From: Aliidongia dinghuensis
GTDB taxonomy: Bacteria > Pseudomonadota > Alphaproteobacteria > ATCC43930 > CGMCC-115725
Direction: 5' to 3'
Assembly (NCBI RefSeq): GCF_014643535.1
Contig: NZ_BMJQ01000016.1
Span: forward strand, 1-64,000
Length of the DNA: 64,000 bases
The notes under the pieces were generated by a model that did not search any database, was not told the DNA's origin, and worked only from the letters and a program-made list of their open reading frames with translations. Shown one piece after another: positions 40,641-49,869 of this stretch. Numbering within the stretch: position 1 is the stretch's first letter; the number at the start of each line of letters is the position of its first letter. The position numbers were made by a program, and so were the translations under genes.

Positions 40641-42635
40641 ATGCGCGACAAGGATCACGGCGCTATTCGAATGTTCGGTAAGAAGCTTGCGGCCTGGGTG
40701 GTCGGACATCCGCGCGATGCGCTCGCCCCCGGCGTTCGCCATCACATGGCGCTCGCCGCCTTCGTCGCCTGGGTCGGTCTCGGCGCCGACGGCCTGTCCT
40801 CGGCCAATTACGGCCCGGAGGAAGCCTTTCTGGCGTTGGGCGGCAATACCCATCTCGCGGTCTATCTGGCGCTCGCCACCGCCCTCACCGTCTTCCTGAT
40901 CTCGCTCGGCTACAACCAGGTGATCGAGCTGTTCCCGTCGGGCGGCGGCGGCTACAAGGTCGCGACAACGCTGATCGGACCGCACGCCGGCCTCGTGTCC
41001 GGCGCGGCACTGATCGTCGACTATGCGCTCACCATCGCGATCTCGGTCGCAAGCGGGGTCGATGCGCTGTTCAGCCTGCTGCCTCTCGAGTTCCAGGGCC
41101 TGAAGCTTGGCGTCGAGGTCGCGATCACGCTGGTGCTGATGGTCCTGAACCTGCGCGGCGTCAAGGAACCGCTGCATCTCCTGGTGCCGATCTTCATCGG
41201 CTTCGTGCTCACGCACGGCGCGCTCATCATCTACGGCATCGCCTATCACGCGCCGATGATCCCCGACATCGCGCCTGCGACCTGGCACGAGACCCAGCAT
41301 TTCGCGGGCCAGGTCGGCTGGTTCAGCGTGATCGCCGTGTTGCTCAAAGCCTATTCGCTCGGCGGCGGCACCTATACCGGCATCGAGGCCGTCTCGAACA
41401 ACGTCAACATCCTGAAGGAGCCGCGCGTCAGGACCGGCCGCTGGACCATGGTCTACATGGCGCTGTCGCTGTCCTTCATGGCCGGCGGCCTTATCATCCT
41501 CTATGTGCTGTGGGAGGTGCGCGCGGTCGAGGGCCAGACGCTCAATGCCGTCGTGTTCAACACGATCCTCGGCACGATCTTCGGCGCGGGGTCGACGCTC
41601 AGCCACAGCATCCTGACGCTCGTCCTGGTGTTCGCCGCCGGCATCCTGTTCGTCGCATCCAACACGGGCTTCCTCGGCGGACCGGCGGTGCTCGCCAACA
41701 TGGCGGTCGACCGCTGGGTCCCGCACCAGTTCAGCCAATTGTCGAACCGGCTTGTCACCCAGAACGGCGTGCTGGTCATGGCCGTCGCCGCGATCGTGAC
41801 GCTGCTCATCACCCACGGCGATGTCGACGTGCTGGTCGTGCTCTACAGCATCAACGTGTTCGTGACCTTCACGCTCTGCCTCTACGGCCTGTGCGTGCAC
41901 TGGTGGGGCGAGCGCAAGCAGCACCCGAACGCGCTCGGCCATCTGGTCCTGGCGGCGCTCGCCTGCTTCGTCACCGGCTCGATCCTGATCGTGACGCTGT
42001 TCGCGAAATTCACCGAGGGCGGCTGGCTCACCGTCTGCGTTACGAGCTGTGTCGTCGCCCTCGGCATCGCGATCCGCCGGCACTACAGCCGGACGAGCCA
42101 GCAGCTCGCCAAGGTCGACGCGCTGTTCGCGACCGCCGTCCCGTCGCAGCGCGACGTGCCGGAACCGGAGATGGACAAGAACCAGCCGACCGCCGTGTTC
42201 ATGATCGGCCGCTCGCTCGGCGCCGGCATGCACACGCTCCTGTCGCTGCGCAAGCTGTTCCCGCAGCAGTTCCGCAACTTCGTCTTCGTCTCGGTCGGCG
42301 AGGTCGATTCCGAAAGCTTCCGCGGCGACGCGCGCTTGCACGAACTGCAGGCCGAAGTATCGGCGACGCTTGAGCATTTCGCCTCCTATTGTCGCCAACG
42401 CGGCCTGTCGTCGGCGACGTTCGAGAGCTTCGGACCCGACATCATTTTCGAGATCAACAAGCTCGTCGATCAGGTACTGGCTGAATTCCCCAACAGCGTA
42501 TTCTTTTCCTCGACTCTGATTTTTGATGATGAAAATTGGGCGATTCGCCAGCTCCATAACGGAACCGCGTTGACAATCCAGCAGCGTCTGCATCGGCGCG
42601 GCATTCCGATGGTCATTCTTCCAATGAATCTGTGA
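40641..42635 (+). CDS. APC-superfamily permease, KimA-like
   Basis: A 664-residue protein with about 12 membrane helices (residues ~40-480) and a cytoplasmic C-terminal domain of ~170 residues that looks like a USP-type fold (AVFMIGRSLGAGMHTLLSLR). The segments FPSGGGGYKVATTLIG and IVDYALTIAISVASGVDALF parallel the K+ transporter KimA and its relatives. Potassium is a reasonable but unproven substrate; amino acids are an alternative. Starts at 40641, 40671 or 40593 are possible. It stands alone between MATE (divergent) and an MHS permease. Confidence 0.8.
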   Translation: MRDKDHGAIRMFGKKLAAWVVGHPRDALAPGVRHHMALAAFVAWVGLGADGLSSANYGPEEAFLALGGNTHLAVYLALATALTVFLISLGYNQVIELFPSGGGGYKVATTLIGPHAGLVSGAALIVDYALTIAISVASGVDALFSLLPLEFQGLKLGVEVAITLVLMVLNLRGVKEPLHLLVPIFIGFVLTHGALIIYGIAYHAPMIPDIAPATWHETQHFAGQVGWFSVIAVLLKAYSLGGGTYTGIEAVSNNVNILKEPRVRTGRWTMVYMALSLSFMAGGLIILYVLWEVRAVEGQTLNAVVFNTILGTIFGAGSTLSHSILTLVLVFAAGILFVASNTGFLGGPAVLANMAVDRWVPHQFSQLSNRLVTQNGVLVMAVAAIVTLLITHGDVDVLVVLYSINVFVTFTLCLYGLCVHWWGERKQHPNALGHLVLAALACFVTGSILIVTLFAKFTEGGWLTVCVTSCVVALGIAIRRHYSRTSQQLAKVDALFATAVPSQRDVPEPEMDKNQPTAVFMIGRSLGAGMHTLLSLRKLFPQQFRNFVFVSVGEVDSESFRGDARLHELQAEVSATLEHFASYCRQRGLSSATFESFGPDIIFEINKLVDQVLAEFPNSVFFSSTLIFDDENWAIRQLHNGTALTIQQRLHRRGIPMVILPMNL

Positions 42636-42690
42636 CCGGCGAATGCAACCTGCACTCATGGCCAGCGCTGCATTTGATTGCATGATTTGG

Positions 42691-42715
42691 GCAATGCTCA
42701 TGTATTGAGCATTGC
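42691..42715. repeat. Perfect 10-bp inverted repeat between permease genes
   Basis: GCAATGCTCA-TGTAT-TGAGCATTGC lies 55 bp after the KimA-like gene and 113 bp before the MHS permease. There is no T tract behind it. It sits in a notably AT-rich patch with further TTTGATTGCATGATTTGGGC-type sequence. It is more probably an operator or leader structure of the MHS gene than a terminator. Confidence 0.5.
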
Positions 42716-42828
42716 AACCCCAGACACTCCCCTTGATTTTTGCTGGAATTTGACGCCTGCTATTTGGGATACCGCGGGACGGCGATCTTCGCCCAACCCG
42801 CCTACATTCCGATACGGGGGGATGGCTT

Positions 42829-44475
42829 ATGGCGACCTACGAAATGGCAGGTTCCGCTCGCACGCTGGGGGGCGGCGAGAAGCTGGTGATCTTCGCCTCT
42901 TCGCTCGGCACCGTGTTCGAGTGGTATGACTTCTACCTATACGGTTCGCTCGCACCGAATATCAGCAAGCAATTCTTCTCTGCGGTGAACCCGACCGCAG
43001 CTTTCATCTTCACGTTGCTCGCCTTCGCCGCCGGCTTCTTCGTCCGCCCGTTCGGCGCCCTCGTGTTCGGCCGCCTGGGCGATCTCGTCGGTCGCAAATA
43101 CACGTTCCTCGTCACCATCATGATCATGGGCCTGTCGACCACAGCGGTCGCGATCCTGCCGGGCTATGCCAGCATCGGCATCGTGGCGCCGGTCTTGCTG
43201 ATCGGCCTGCGCCTGTTCCAGGGCCTCGCCCTCGGCGGCGAGTACGGCGGTGCAGCGACCTACGTCGCCGAGCATGCACCGATGGGCAAGCGCGGCATCT
43301 TCACCTCGTGGATCCAGACCACGGCGACGCTCGGCCTGTTCCTGTCGCTGCTCGTCATCATCGCCTGCCGGCTCTCGTTGGCACCCGCCGATTTCGACGC
43401 CTGGGGCTGGCGCGTGCCGTTCGGCATCTCGCTGGCGCTGCTCGCGATCTCGGTCTGGATCCGCTTGAAGCTCGATGAATCGCCGGTGTTCAAGCGGATG
43501 AAGGAGGAGGGCAAAGGCTCGCACGCGCCGCTCACCGAGTCCTTCCTGCACTGGGGCAATGCCAAGGTCGTCATCCTGGCGCTGGTCGGCTTGACCGCGG
43601 GCCAGGCAGTCGTCTGGTACACGGGCCAGTTCTACGCGCTGTTCTTCCTGACCCAGACGCTCAAGGTCGACGCCCAGACGGCGCAACTGCTGATCGCGGC
43701 GGCGCTCGCCATCGGCACGCCGTTCTTCCTGGTGTTCGGCGGCCTGTCGGACCGGATCGGCCGCAAGCCGATCATCATGGCCGGCTGCCTCCTGGCCGTG
43801 ATCACCTACTTCCCGCTGTTCCAGGGGCTGACCCACTACGCCAACCCGGCACTCGAAGCCGCCCAGGCCAAGGCGCCGGTGACGGTGATCGCGGATCCGG
43901 CCGACTGCTCGTTCCAGTTCAACCCGGTCGGCACGGCCAAGTTCACCAACAGCTGCGACGTCGCCAAGGCGGTGCTCGTCTCCCGCGGCGTGCCCTACGA
44001 GAACCAGGCCGCCGCGGCCGGCGCGGTCGCCCAGATCAAGATCGGCGACCAGGTGATCGACGCCTATGCCGCCGCCGAAGCCAAGGACAAGGCCCCGGTC
44101 TTCACCAAGGCGGTGGGCGATGCCGTGGGCGCAGCGGGTTACCCGGCCAAGGCCGACCCGACCAGGATCGACTACGTGATGACCACGCTGCTGCTCGTCG
44201 TCATGGTGCTCTACGTCACCATGGTCTACGGGCCGATCGCAGCACTGCTGGTCGAGCTGTTCCCGACCCGCATCCGCTATACCTCGATGTCCCTGCCCTA
44301 CCATATCGGCAACGGCTGGTTCGGCGGCTTCCTGCCGGCCACGTCCTTCGCCATCGTCGCCTCGACCGGCAACATCTACTCAGGCCTCTGGTACCCGATC
44401 ATCGTTGCCGCGGTCACCTTCGTGGTGGGCATGCTGTTCGTGCCGGAAACGAAGGACCGTTCGATCATCGACTGA
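42829..44475 (+). CDS. MFS transporter, metabolite:H+ symporter (MHS) family
   Basis: A 548-residue permease with 12 membrane helices. The N-terminus GTVFEWYDFYLYG, the loop GRLGDLVGRKYTF and GLALGGEYGGAATYVAEHAP are MHS-family hallmarks (ProP, KgtP, ShiA). About 105 residues (near 345-450) are inserted between late helices, with two Cys (DCSFQFNPVG and TNSCDVAK). This insertion occurs in one recognised subgroup of proteobacterial MHS proteins. The substrate is an organic acid or betaine-like solute. A strong terminator follows. Confidence 0.9.
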   Translation: MATYEMAGSARTLGGGEKLVIFASSLGTVFEWYDFYLYGSLAPNISKQFFSAVNPTAAFIFTLLAFAAGFFVRPFGALVFGRLGDLVGRKYTFLVTIMIMGLSTTAVAILPGYASIGIVAPVLLIGLRLFQGLALGGEYGGAATYVAEHAPMGKRGIFTSWIQTTATLGLFLSLLVIIACRLSLAPADFDAWGWRVPFGISLALLAISVWIRLKLDESPVFKRMKEEGKGSHAPLTESFLHWGNAKVVILALVGLTAGQAVVWYTGQFYALFFLTQTLKVDAQTAQLLIAAALAIGTPFFLVFGGLSDRIGRKPIIMAGCLLAVITYFPLFQGLTHYANPALEAAQAKAPVTVIADPADCSFQFNPVGTAKFTNSCDVAKAVLVSRGVPYENQAAAAGAVAQIKIGDQVIDAYAAAEAKDKAPVFTKAVGDAVGAAGYPAKADPTRIDYVMTTLLLVVMVLYVTMVYGPIAALLVELFPTRIRYTSMSLPYHIGNGWFGGFLPATSFAIVASTGNIYSGLWYPIIVAAVTFVVGMLFVPETKDRSIID

Positions 44476-44505
44476 TCGGCCGCAAAGGCTACGCCTGAAA
44501 ACGAT

Positions 44506-44540
44506 CCGCCCCCGCAGCAATGCGGGGGCGGTTTCTTTTT
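44506..44540 (+). terminator. Rho-independent terminator of MHS permease
   Basis: An 11-bp perfect stem CCGCCCCCGCA/TGCGGGGGCGG with GCAA tetraloop, followed by TTTCTTTTT, lies 31 bp after the stop codon. It is the strongest terminator in the window. Confidence 0.95.
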
Positions 44541-44618
44541 GAGCACCTTCGCGAAAACATCGTAAGGATCGGAAAGCCTTGCCCGACACTCGCGACGAAT
44601 CGACTGGAGGATGACTGA

Positions 44619-45536
44619 ATGCGGATCTTGGTGACCGGATCGTCGGGCTGGCTCGGACAGACGCTGGTGCCGCGGCTGAGGCGTGATGGCCATCAGGTGG
44701 TCGGGCTCGACCCGGTGCCCTCGCCCTTGACCGAGATCGTCGGCACGATCGCCGACCGCGCCATGGTCCGCGCGGCAATGCGCGATTTCGGCATCGAGGC
44801 CGTCATTCATTCAGGCGCATTGCACAAGCCGAATATCGAGACGCACGAGCGGTCGGACTTCGTGGCGGTCAATATCCAGGGCACGTTGAACCTGCTCGAG
44901 GAGGCGGTCGCCGCCGGCTCGACCGTCAACCGTTTCGTCATGACCTCGACGACATCGCTCATGATTTCCAAGACGGTACGCGCCGGGCGCGACGGCGGCG
45001 CCGAACGCGCCGCCTGGATCACCGAGGAACTGGCGCCGCTCCAGCCCCGCAACATTTATGGCGTCACCAAATACGCCGCCGAGCATCTCTGCCGCCTCAC
45101 CCACGAGCTTCATGGCTTACCGGTCGTAGTGCTGCGCACCGGCCGGTTCTTCCCCGAGGAGGACGACATGGCCCATGCCATCAGCCAGTCGGGCGAGAAC
45201 ACCAAGGCAAACGAGCTCCTGTTCCGCCGCGCTACGGTCGAAGACATGGCCGAGGCTCATGTGGCAGCGCTCGCAAAGGCGCCGGACCTGGGCTTCGACA
45301 ATTTCATCATCGCGCCGCGCACGCCCTTCACTCGGGCCGACTGCGCCGGGTTGATTCACGACGCGCCCGCCGTCGTTCGGCGCTATTTCCCGCACTATCC
45401 GGAGATCTACGCGCGCCGCGGCTGGACTATGTTCCAGTCGATCGACCGGGTCTACGATGCAACCAAGGCGGCGGAGCGGCTGGGGTTCGCGTGCCGGACG
45501 GGATTCGGGGAGATGCTGGCGGCACTGGAGTCATAG
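44619..45536 (+). CDS. NAD(P)-dependent epimerase/dehydratase (extended SDR)
   Basis: A 305-residue extended short-chain dehydrogenase. The cofactor loop is G7-S-S-G10-W-L-G13, and the active-site pair is Tyr147-x-x-x-Lys151 (YGVTK) with Ser/Thr in MTSTTSLM. It probably acts on a nucleotide sugar or related polyol; there are no neighbours of a sugar pathway, so the substrate is open. It follows a terminator, so it is transcribed separately, with GGAGGATGA just before the start. Confidence 0.88.
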   Translation: MRILVTGSSGWLGQTLVPRLRRDGHQVVGLDPVPSPLTEIVGTIADRAMVRAAMRDFGIEAVIHSGALHKPNIETHERSDFVAVNIQGTLNLLEEAVAAGSTVNRFVMTSTTSLMISKTVRAGRDGGAERAAWITEELAPLQPRNIYGVTKYAAEHLCRLTHELHGLPVVVLRTGRFFPEEDDMAHAISQSGENTKANELLFRRATVEDMAEAHVAALAKAPDLGFDNFIIAPRTPFTRADCAGLIHDAPAVVRRYFPHYPEIYARRGWTMFQSIDRVYDATKAAERLGFACRTGFGEMLAALES

Positions 45537-45552
45537 CGAACCTCGACAGGGC

Positions 45553-46665
45553 TCAGGCCGCGACCAGCTCCGCCCGCAACCAGCGGCGGAGCCGGTCCGT
45601 TTCGCCGCCGTCGACCGCTTCCGCGACCCGGCGCCCGACCGCGGCGCCGAACTTGTAGCCGTGGCCCGAACAGGCTGAGACGGCCAGGACGCGCCCCACG
45701 TGCCGGGCGTAGAAGGTCTTGTCCTTGGTGAAGGTGTAGGCGCAGGTCACCACGTCGCGCACGCGATAGTCGCCGACGCGCGCGAGCGGCGGTGAGAAGG
45801 CGTCGCGCAGCCGCTCGCCCTCGCCCGGCTTGGCCGTCCGATCGGCCTCGGGATCGTCCGCCGGCCGCTTCATGAAGCCCGCGCCGAACTTGAGCCCGGT
45901 GCCGGCCACCGGCGGCAGGACGTAGCCCTCCGACGGCCCGCCGATCGATAGGATGGCTGGGGCCGCCGCCCAGGCCGGGGCGAGATCGGCCGGCGGGTCG
46001 AGATAGACGACCGCCGTTCGATAGACCTTGAGATCCGTCGCGAGCTCGGGCAGCAGCCGCAAGGTCCAGGCGCCGGCCGTGACGACGACGCGATCGGCAT
46101 CGAGCGTCTCGCCCGAACCGAGCATGACGCGCCCACGCTCGGCATCGAGCCCGGTCACGCGTTCACCCGTGCGCAGCTCGACGCCCTTGCTCGCGAGCCA
46201 GGTCGCGAGCCCGGCCGCGATCGCCCGGCACAGGAGCACGCCGCCTTCCGGCGTATGGAACGCGTAGCGGAAGGTAGCCGCATCGAGGAAGCGGAAGCGC
46301 TCGGCCGCGGCATCGGGTACCAGCCGCTCATAAGGCGTGCCGACCGCGTCGAAGCCTTGGCGGAACAGATCGGCCTCATCGCCCGGTTCCTGGCAGACGC
46401 ACAAGATGCCGGCCGGCACGTAGTGGGACGTTCCCAGGTCCGCCCAGAGCTCGTCCCAGGCGTCGTAGGCTTCGGTGATCAGTCGAGCGTAGCCGCTCTG
46501 CCCGCCATAGGCGCGGCGGATCATCCGGTGCTGGTCGCCGGAGGCCGCGAGCGGGCTCGGGATCGCCGGCCCTTGCTCGAGCAGCGTCACCTGATGACCG
46601 CGCTTGGCCAGCGACCAGGCGGTGGTGAGGCCCATGATGCCGGCGCCGACGATCGTGATCCGCAT
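45553..46665 (-). CDS. FAD-dependent amine oxidase (sarcosine oxidase/MTOX-like)
   Basis: A 370-residue DAO-family flavoprotein. The dinucleotide site GAGIMGLTTAWSLAKRG is at the N-terminus. TCAYTFTKDKTF (about residue 308) matches the region holding the covalent-FAD Cys of monomeric sarcosine oxidase, and SACSGHGYKFGAAVG matches the closing motif. The substrate would be a secondary or N-methyl amine. It follows pxpA by 25 bp on the same strand, hinting at a shared amino-acid or imino-acid breakdown. Confidence 0.88.
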   Translation of the reverse strand: MRITIVGAGIMGLTTAWSLAKRGHQVTLLEQGPAIPSPLAASGDQHRMIRRAYGGQSGYARLITEAYDAWDELWADLGTSHYVPAGILCVCQEPGDEADLFRQGFDAVGTPYERLVPDAAAERFRFLDAATFRYAFHTPEGGVLLCRAIAAGLATWLASKGVELRTGERVTGLDAERGRVMLGSGETLDADRVVVTAGAWTLRLLPELATDLKVYRTAVVYLDPPADLAPAWAAAPAILSIGGPSEGYVLPPVAGTGLKFGAGFMKRPADDPEADRTAKPGEGERLRDAFSPPLARVGDYRVRDVVTCAYTFTKDKTFYARHVGRVLAVSACSGHGYKFGAAVGRRVAEAVDGGETDRLRRWLRAELVAA

Positions 46666-46690
46666 GGCCGCTCCCCCCGAACCGACCGTG

Positions 46691-47464
46691 TCAGGCCGCC
46701 ATCACTTTGGGCAGGATCGCGATCTCGACCCCGGCGGCCACGAGCGCCGCCTTGATGGCGCCGGCGACCGCCCCCGCGGTCGGCTCGTCGCCGTGGATGC
46801 ACAGCGTATTGACCTGTCGGGCCAGCACCTTGCCGCCGACCGTGCGGATCTCGCCCTCGACGACCATGCGCACGGCCTGCGCCGCAGCCTCGGCCGGGTC
46901 GTGCAGCACGGCACCCGGCAGCTTGCGCGACAGGAGCTTGCCGTCGTCGGCATAGGCCCGGTCGGGGAAACCCTCGGCCGCGAAACGCACCCCCGCCGCC
47001 TCCGCCGCCGTCGCCATGGGCGAGCCGGTGCCGCCGACCATGATGAGCGCCGGATCGACCGCCTTGACCGCCCGCGCGATGGCGCTCGCCACCTCGAGTT
47101 CGGCCTCGGCCAGATTGTAGAGCGCGCCGTGGGCCTTCACATGGGCGACCGGCAGGCCGGCGCGCGCGGCGATGCCGATGAAGGCGCCGATCTGATAGGC
47201 GACCATGGTTTCAAGTTCGGCGGCACTCATCGGAATCGGCCGGCGGCCGAAGCCCTGCAGGTCGGCGAAGCCCGGATGAGCGCCGACGCTGACGCCGTTG
47301 CGCTTGGCGATCTCGCAGGTCTTGGCCATCACCATCGGGTCGCCGGCATGAAAGCCGCAGGCGACGTTGGCGGAGCTCACGATGCCGAGCACGGTCTCGT
47401 CGTTGCCCATGCGCCAATTGCCGAAGCTTTCCCCGACATCGGCGTTGAGATCGATCAGGCGCAT
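46691..47464 (-). CDS. pxpA: 5-oxoprolinase subunit A (LamB/YcsF)
   Basis: A 257-residue LamB/YcsF protein. The start MRLIDLNADVGESFG, then SANVACGFHAGDP and VKAHGALYN, are signature blocks. PxpA cleaves phosphorylated 5-oxoproline made by PxpBC, giving glutamate. pxpB and pxpC lie at 48111 and 48851 on the other strand, beyond a divergent 143-bp region, so the enzyme is encoded by two transcription units. Confidence 0.93.
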   Translation of the reverse strand: MRLIDLNADVGESFGNWRMGNDETVLGIVSSANVACGFHAGDPMVMAKTCEIAKRNGVSVGAHPGFADLQGFGRRPIPMSAAELETMVAYQIGAFIGIAARAGLPVAHVKAHGALYNLAEAELEVASAIARAVKAVDPALIMVGGTGSPMATAAEAAGVRFAAEGFPDRAYADDGKLLSRKLPGAVLHDPAEAAAQAVRMVVEGEIRTVGGKVLARQVNTLCIHGDEPTAGAVAGAIKAALVAAGVEIAILPKVMAA

Positions 47465-47536
47465 CCGTTCCTCCGTCGCTGGCGATGAGGCAAGCCTATG
47501 CCCGACAACAGGTCACGGCAAGTTTATGTTTGCGAT

Positions 47537-47548
47537 TTATCGATAAAA
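47537..47548. promoter_or_regulatory. Palindrome in pxpA/regulator divergent region
   Basis: TTTATCGATAAA is a perfect 12-bp palindrome inside an AT-rich block (about 47520-47557) in the middle of the divergent region. It is a candidate operator for the winged-helix regulator that starts at 47608 and could serve both directions. Confidence 0.5.
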
Positions 47549-47607
47549 TGTAAATATGCGGCAACGAGCCGCTCCCCATTTGCGAGACGCCCCGAGGACG
47601 CAAGGCC

Positions 47608-48114
47608 ATGACCAAGCGCGACTATATCGTCTCTTCGGCCCATCTGGCCGATCCCGGCGCCGAGGAGCTGAGCGAATTCGAATTCGGCCTGATCCTCGTC
47701 CATAACGCGTTCGAGCGCTGGATCGTGCGCTGCATGACGGCGGCCGGCTATCCCGACCTCTCGAAGATCGACATCCTGGTGCTGCATTCGATTCATCATC
47801 GCGGCCGGCCGAAGCGGCTCGCCGACCTGTGCTTCGTCCTCAACATCGAGGACAGCCACGTCGTCAACTACGCGCTGCGCAAGCTGACGCAGCTGGGCCT
47901 CGTCGCCCGAGCGCGGCCGGGCAAGGAAGTGTTCTACGCGACGACCGCGGCCGGCGATGACGCCTGCGCCCGCTATCGCGCCGTGCGCCAGTCCTGCCTG
48001 CTCGCCGTGCCGACGCCTCCTCTGGGCGAGGCAGGACTGGGCGAGACCGCAGGCCTGCTGCGCGCGCTCTCCGGCCTCTACGACCAGGCGGCGCGGGCCG
48101 CGACCTCGCTGTGA
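47608..48114 (+). CDS. Winged-helix (MarR-like) regulator of the 5-oxoproline locus
   Basis: A 168-residue protein. A helical dimer arm (FEFGLILVHNAFERWIVRCM) precedes a winged helix with LVLHSIHHRGRPKRLADLCF and NIEDSHVVNYALRKLTQLGL, as in the MarR-like winged-helix family often encoded beside pxpB. It overlaps pxpB by 4 bp (GTGA), so it is made with it. It probably senses 5-oxoproline or a related metabolite; this is inference. Confidence 0.8.
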   Translation: MTKRDYIVSSAHLADPGAEELSEFEFGLILVHNAFERWIVRCMTAAGYPDLSKIDILVLHSIHHRGRPKRLADLCFVLNIEDSHVVNYALRKLTQLGLVARARPGKEVFYATTAAGDDACARYRAVRQSCLLAVPTPPLGEAGLGETAGLLRALSGLYDQAARAATSL

Positions 48115-48854
48115 GCGCGCTCAAGCCCCGGTACCTCGCCGCCGGCGACGCGGCGCTCGTCATCGAATATGGCGAGGTGATCGACCCGGACCTGATCCAG
48201 GCCGTGCAGCGGCTCGACCGACGCTTGAGTCGCGCGCGCCTCACCGGCGTGATCGAGACGGTGCCGAGCTTCCGCTCACTCATGGTGCATTACGATCCGC
48301 TCGCGACCACGCGCGCGGCGCTGATCGCAGCGATCGAGGGCCTCGGCGACGAGAACGAAGCGGCGGCGGTGGCGCCCGGCCGGTCCTGGCGCCTGCCGTG
48401 TTGCTACGATGCGGCCTTCGCGCCCGACCTGGCCGATGTCGCGGCCGCGACCGGCCTGGCGCCGGAGGCGGTGACCCAGACCCATGCGGCCAATCCCTTC
48501 TCGGTTGCGGTCGTGGGCTTCCTGCCGGGCTGCCCGTTCATGGCGGAGCTGCCCCCCATCTTCAACCTGCCGCGCCGCACCTCGCCGCGCACCCGCGTGC
48601 CGGCAGGCTCGGTCGCGGTCGCCCAGAAACTGTCCGTGATCTATCCGACCGAGAGCCCGGGCGGCTGGCACCTGATCGGCAATTGCCCGGTGCCGCTGTT
48701 CGATGCGCGCTGGGACACGCCCGCCCTGCTCGCCCCGGCCGACGGCGTCCGCTTCCAGCCGATCGATGCGGCCGAGCACGCCCGCATCCTGGCCGCTGCC
48801 CGCGCCGGCGAATACGACCCGCGCCGTGAATGCGCCGACGGAGAGACGATATGA
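48111..48854 (+). CDS. pxpB: 5-oxoprolinase subunit B (KipI family)
   Basis: A 247-residue KipI/PxpB protein. It has the AHS1 pattern: RYLAAGDAALVIEYG at the start, THAANPFSVAVVGFLPGCPF and the PAGSVAVAQKLSVIYPTES cyclophilin-like barrel. With PxpC it phosphorylates 5-oxoproline using ATP. GTG start at 48111 overlapping the regulator; it overlaps pxpC by 4 bp (ATGA). Confidence 0.93.
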   Translation: MSALKPRYLAAGDAALVIEYGEVIDPDLIQAVQRLDRRLSRARLTGVIETVPSFRSLMVHYDPLATTRAALIAAIEGLGDENEAAAVAPGRSWRLPCCYDAAFAPDLADVAAATGLAPEAVTQTHAANPFSVAVVGFLPGCPFMAELPPIFNLPRRTSPRTRVPAGSVAVAQKLSVIYPTESPGGWHLIGNCPVPLFDARWDTPALLAPADGVRFQPIDAAEHARILAAARAGEYDPRRECADGETI

Positions 48855-49855
48855 GCCATCTCAGGGTCGAACGGCCCGGCTTGTCGACCACGGTTCAGGA
48901 TCTGGGCCGGCGCGGCCTGCAGCGCTATGGCGTGCCGGTGTCGGGGGCCCTCGACCCACTGGCGCTGCGCCTCGCCAACGCGCTGGTCGGCAACGCGGCC
49001 GGCACCGGCGCGCTCGAGATCCTGGCGCTGGGTCCCACGCTCGTCGTCGAAGCGGAGTCAGTGCGGGTGGCCCTCGTCGGCTCCGACGCCGGGCTCGCGA
49101 TCGACGGCCAGCCGGTGCCCGCAGGGCGCAGCGTGACCGCGCCGCACGGCGCGCGCATCACGATCGGCGGCTTCACCGATGCCGCGAGCTGCATCCTGGC
49201 GGTCGAAGGCGGCTTCGCGCTCGAACCCTGTATGGGCAGCCTTTCGACTTATGCCCGCGGCGGCTTCGGCGGCTTCGAGGGCCGTGCGCTCAAGGCGGGC
49301 GACCGGCTGCCGCTCTTGAAGCCGGCCGCGACCGCAGTGCCGGAACGCAAGGCCGAGCCGATCGATTATGGCCAGGGCCCGATCCGCGTCGTGCTGGGGC
49401 CGCAGGAGGATTGGTTCGAGCCGGCGGCGATCGAGCGCTTCTTCGCCGAGCCCTACCGCGTGACCGCCGAGACGGACCGCATGGGCATGCGGCTCGATGG
49501 CGCCAAGCTCGACCATGCGCGCGGCTTCAATATCGTGTCGGACGGCATCGCCGACGGCCATATCCAGGTGCCGGGCACGGGGCAGCCGATCGTGCTGCTG
49601 GCCGACCGGCAGACGGTCGGCGGCTATCCCAAGATCGGTGCGGTGATCGGCGCCGACCTGCCCCGGCTCGGCCGGATGCGGCCAGGCAGCGAGATCCGCT
49701 TCGCCCGCATCGCGCCGGCCGAGGCTGAGGCGGCCCGCCGCGCGCAGGAGACGGCATTTGCCGCCCTCGTCCAGCGCATCGGCCCGGTCGTCGTGATGCC
49801 GACGACGGAGCAGTTGCTGCAGGCCAACCTGATCGACGGCGTCGTCGCAGCCTGA
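48851..49855 (+). CDS. pxpC: 5-oxoprolinase subunit C (KipA/AHS2 family)
   Basis: A 334-residue AHS2-type protein. It has GLSTTVQDLGRRGLQRYGVP at the start, GALEILALGPTLV, the ATP-linked YARGGFGGFEGR, and VSDGIADGHIQVPGTGQPI near the end. It completes the PxpABC enzyme with the two other subunits. The start is ATG 48851; the frame extends 7 codons upstream into pxpB. Confidence 0.94.
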   Translation: MSHLRVERPGLSTTVQDLGRRGLQRYGVPVSGALDPLALRLANALVGNAAGTGALEILALGPTLVVEAESVRVALVGSDAGLAIDGQPVPAGRSVTAPHGARITIGGFTDAASCILAVEGGFALEPCMGSLSTYARGGFGGFEGRALKAGDRLPLLKPAATAVPERKAEPIDYGQGPIRVVLGPQEDWFEPAAIERFFAEPYRVTAETDRMGMRLDGAKLDHARGFNIVSDGIADGHIQVPGTGQPIVLLADRQTVGGYPKIGAVIGADLPRLGRMRPGSEIRFARIAPAEAEAARRAQETAFAALVQRIGPVVVMPTTEQLLQANLIDGVVAA

Positions 49856-49869
49856 GCCCAGGCCCGCCG

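Noticed and set aside
43860..44175. Possible inserted foreign domain in the MHS permease
   Set aside because: The insertion with its two Cys is shared by a known subgroup of MHS permeases, so it is not a recent fusion.
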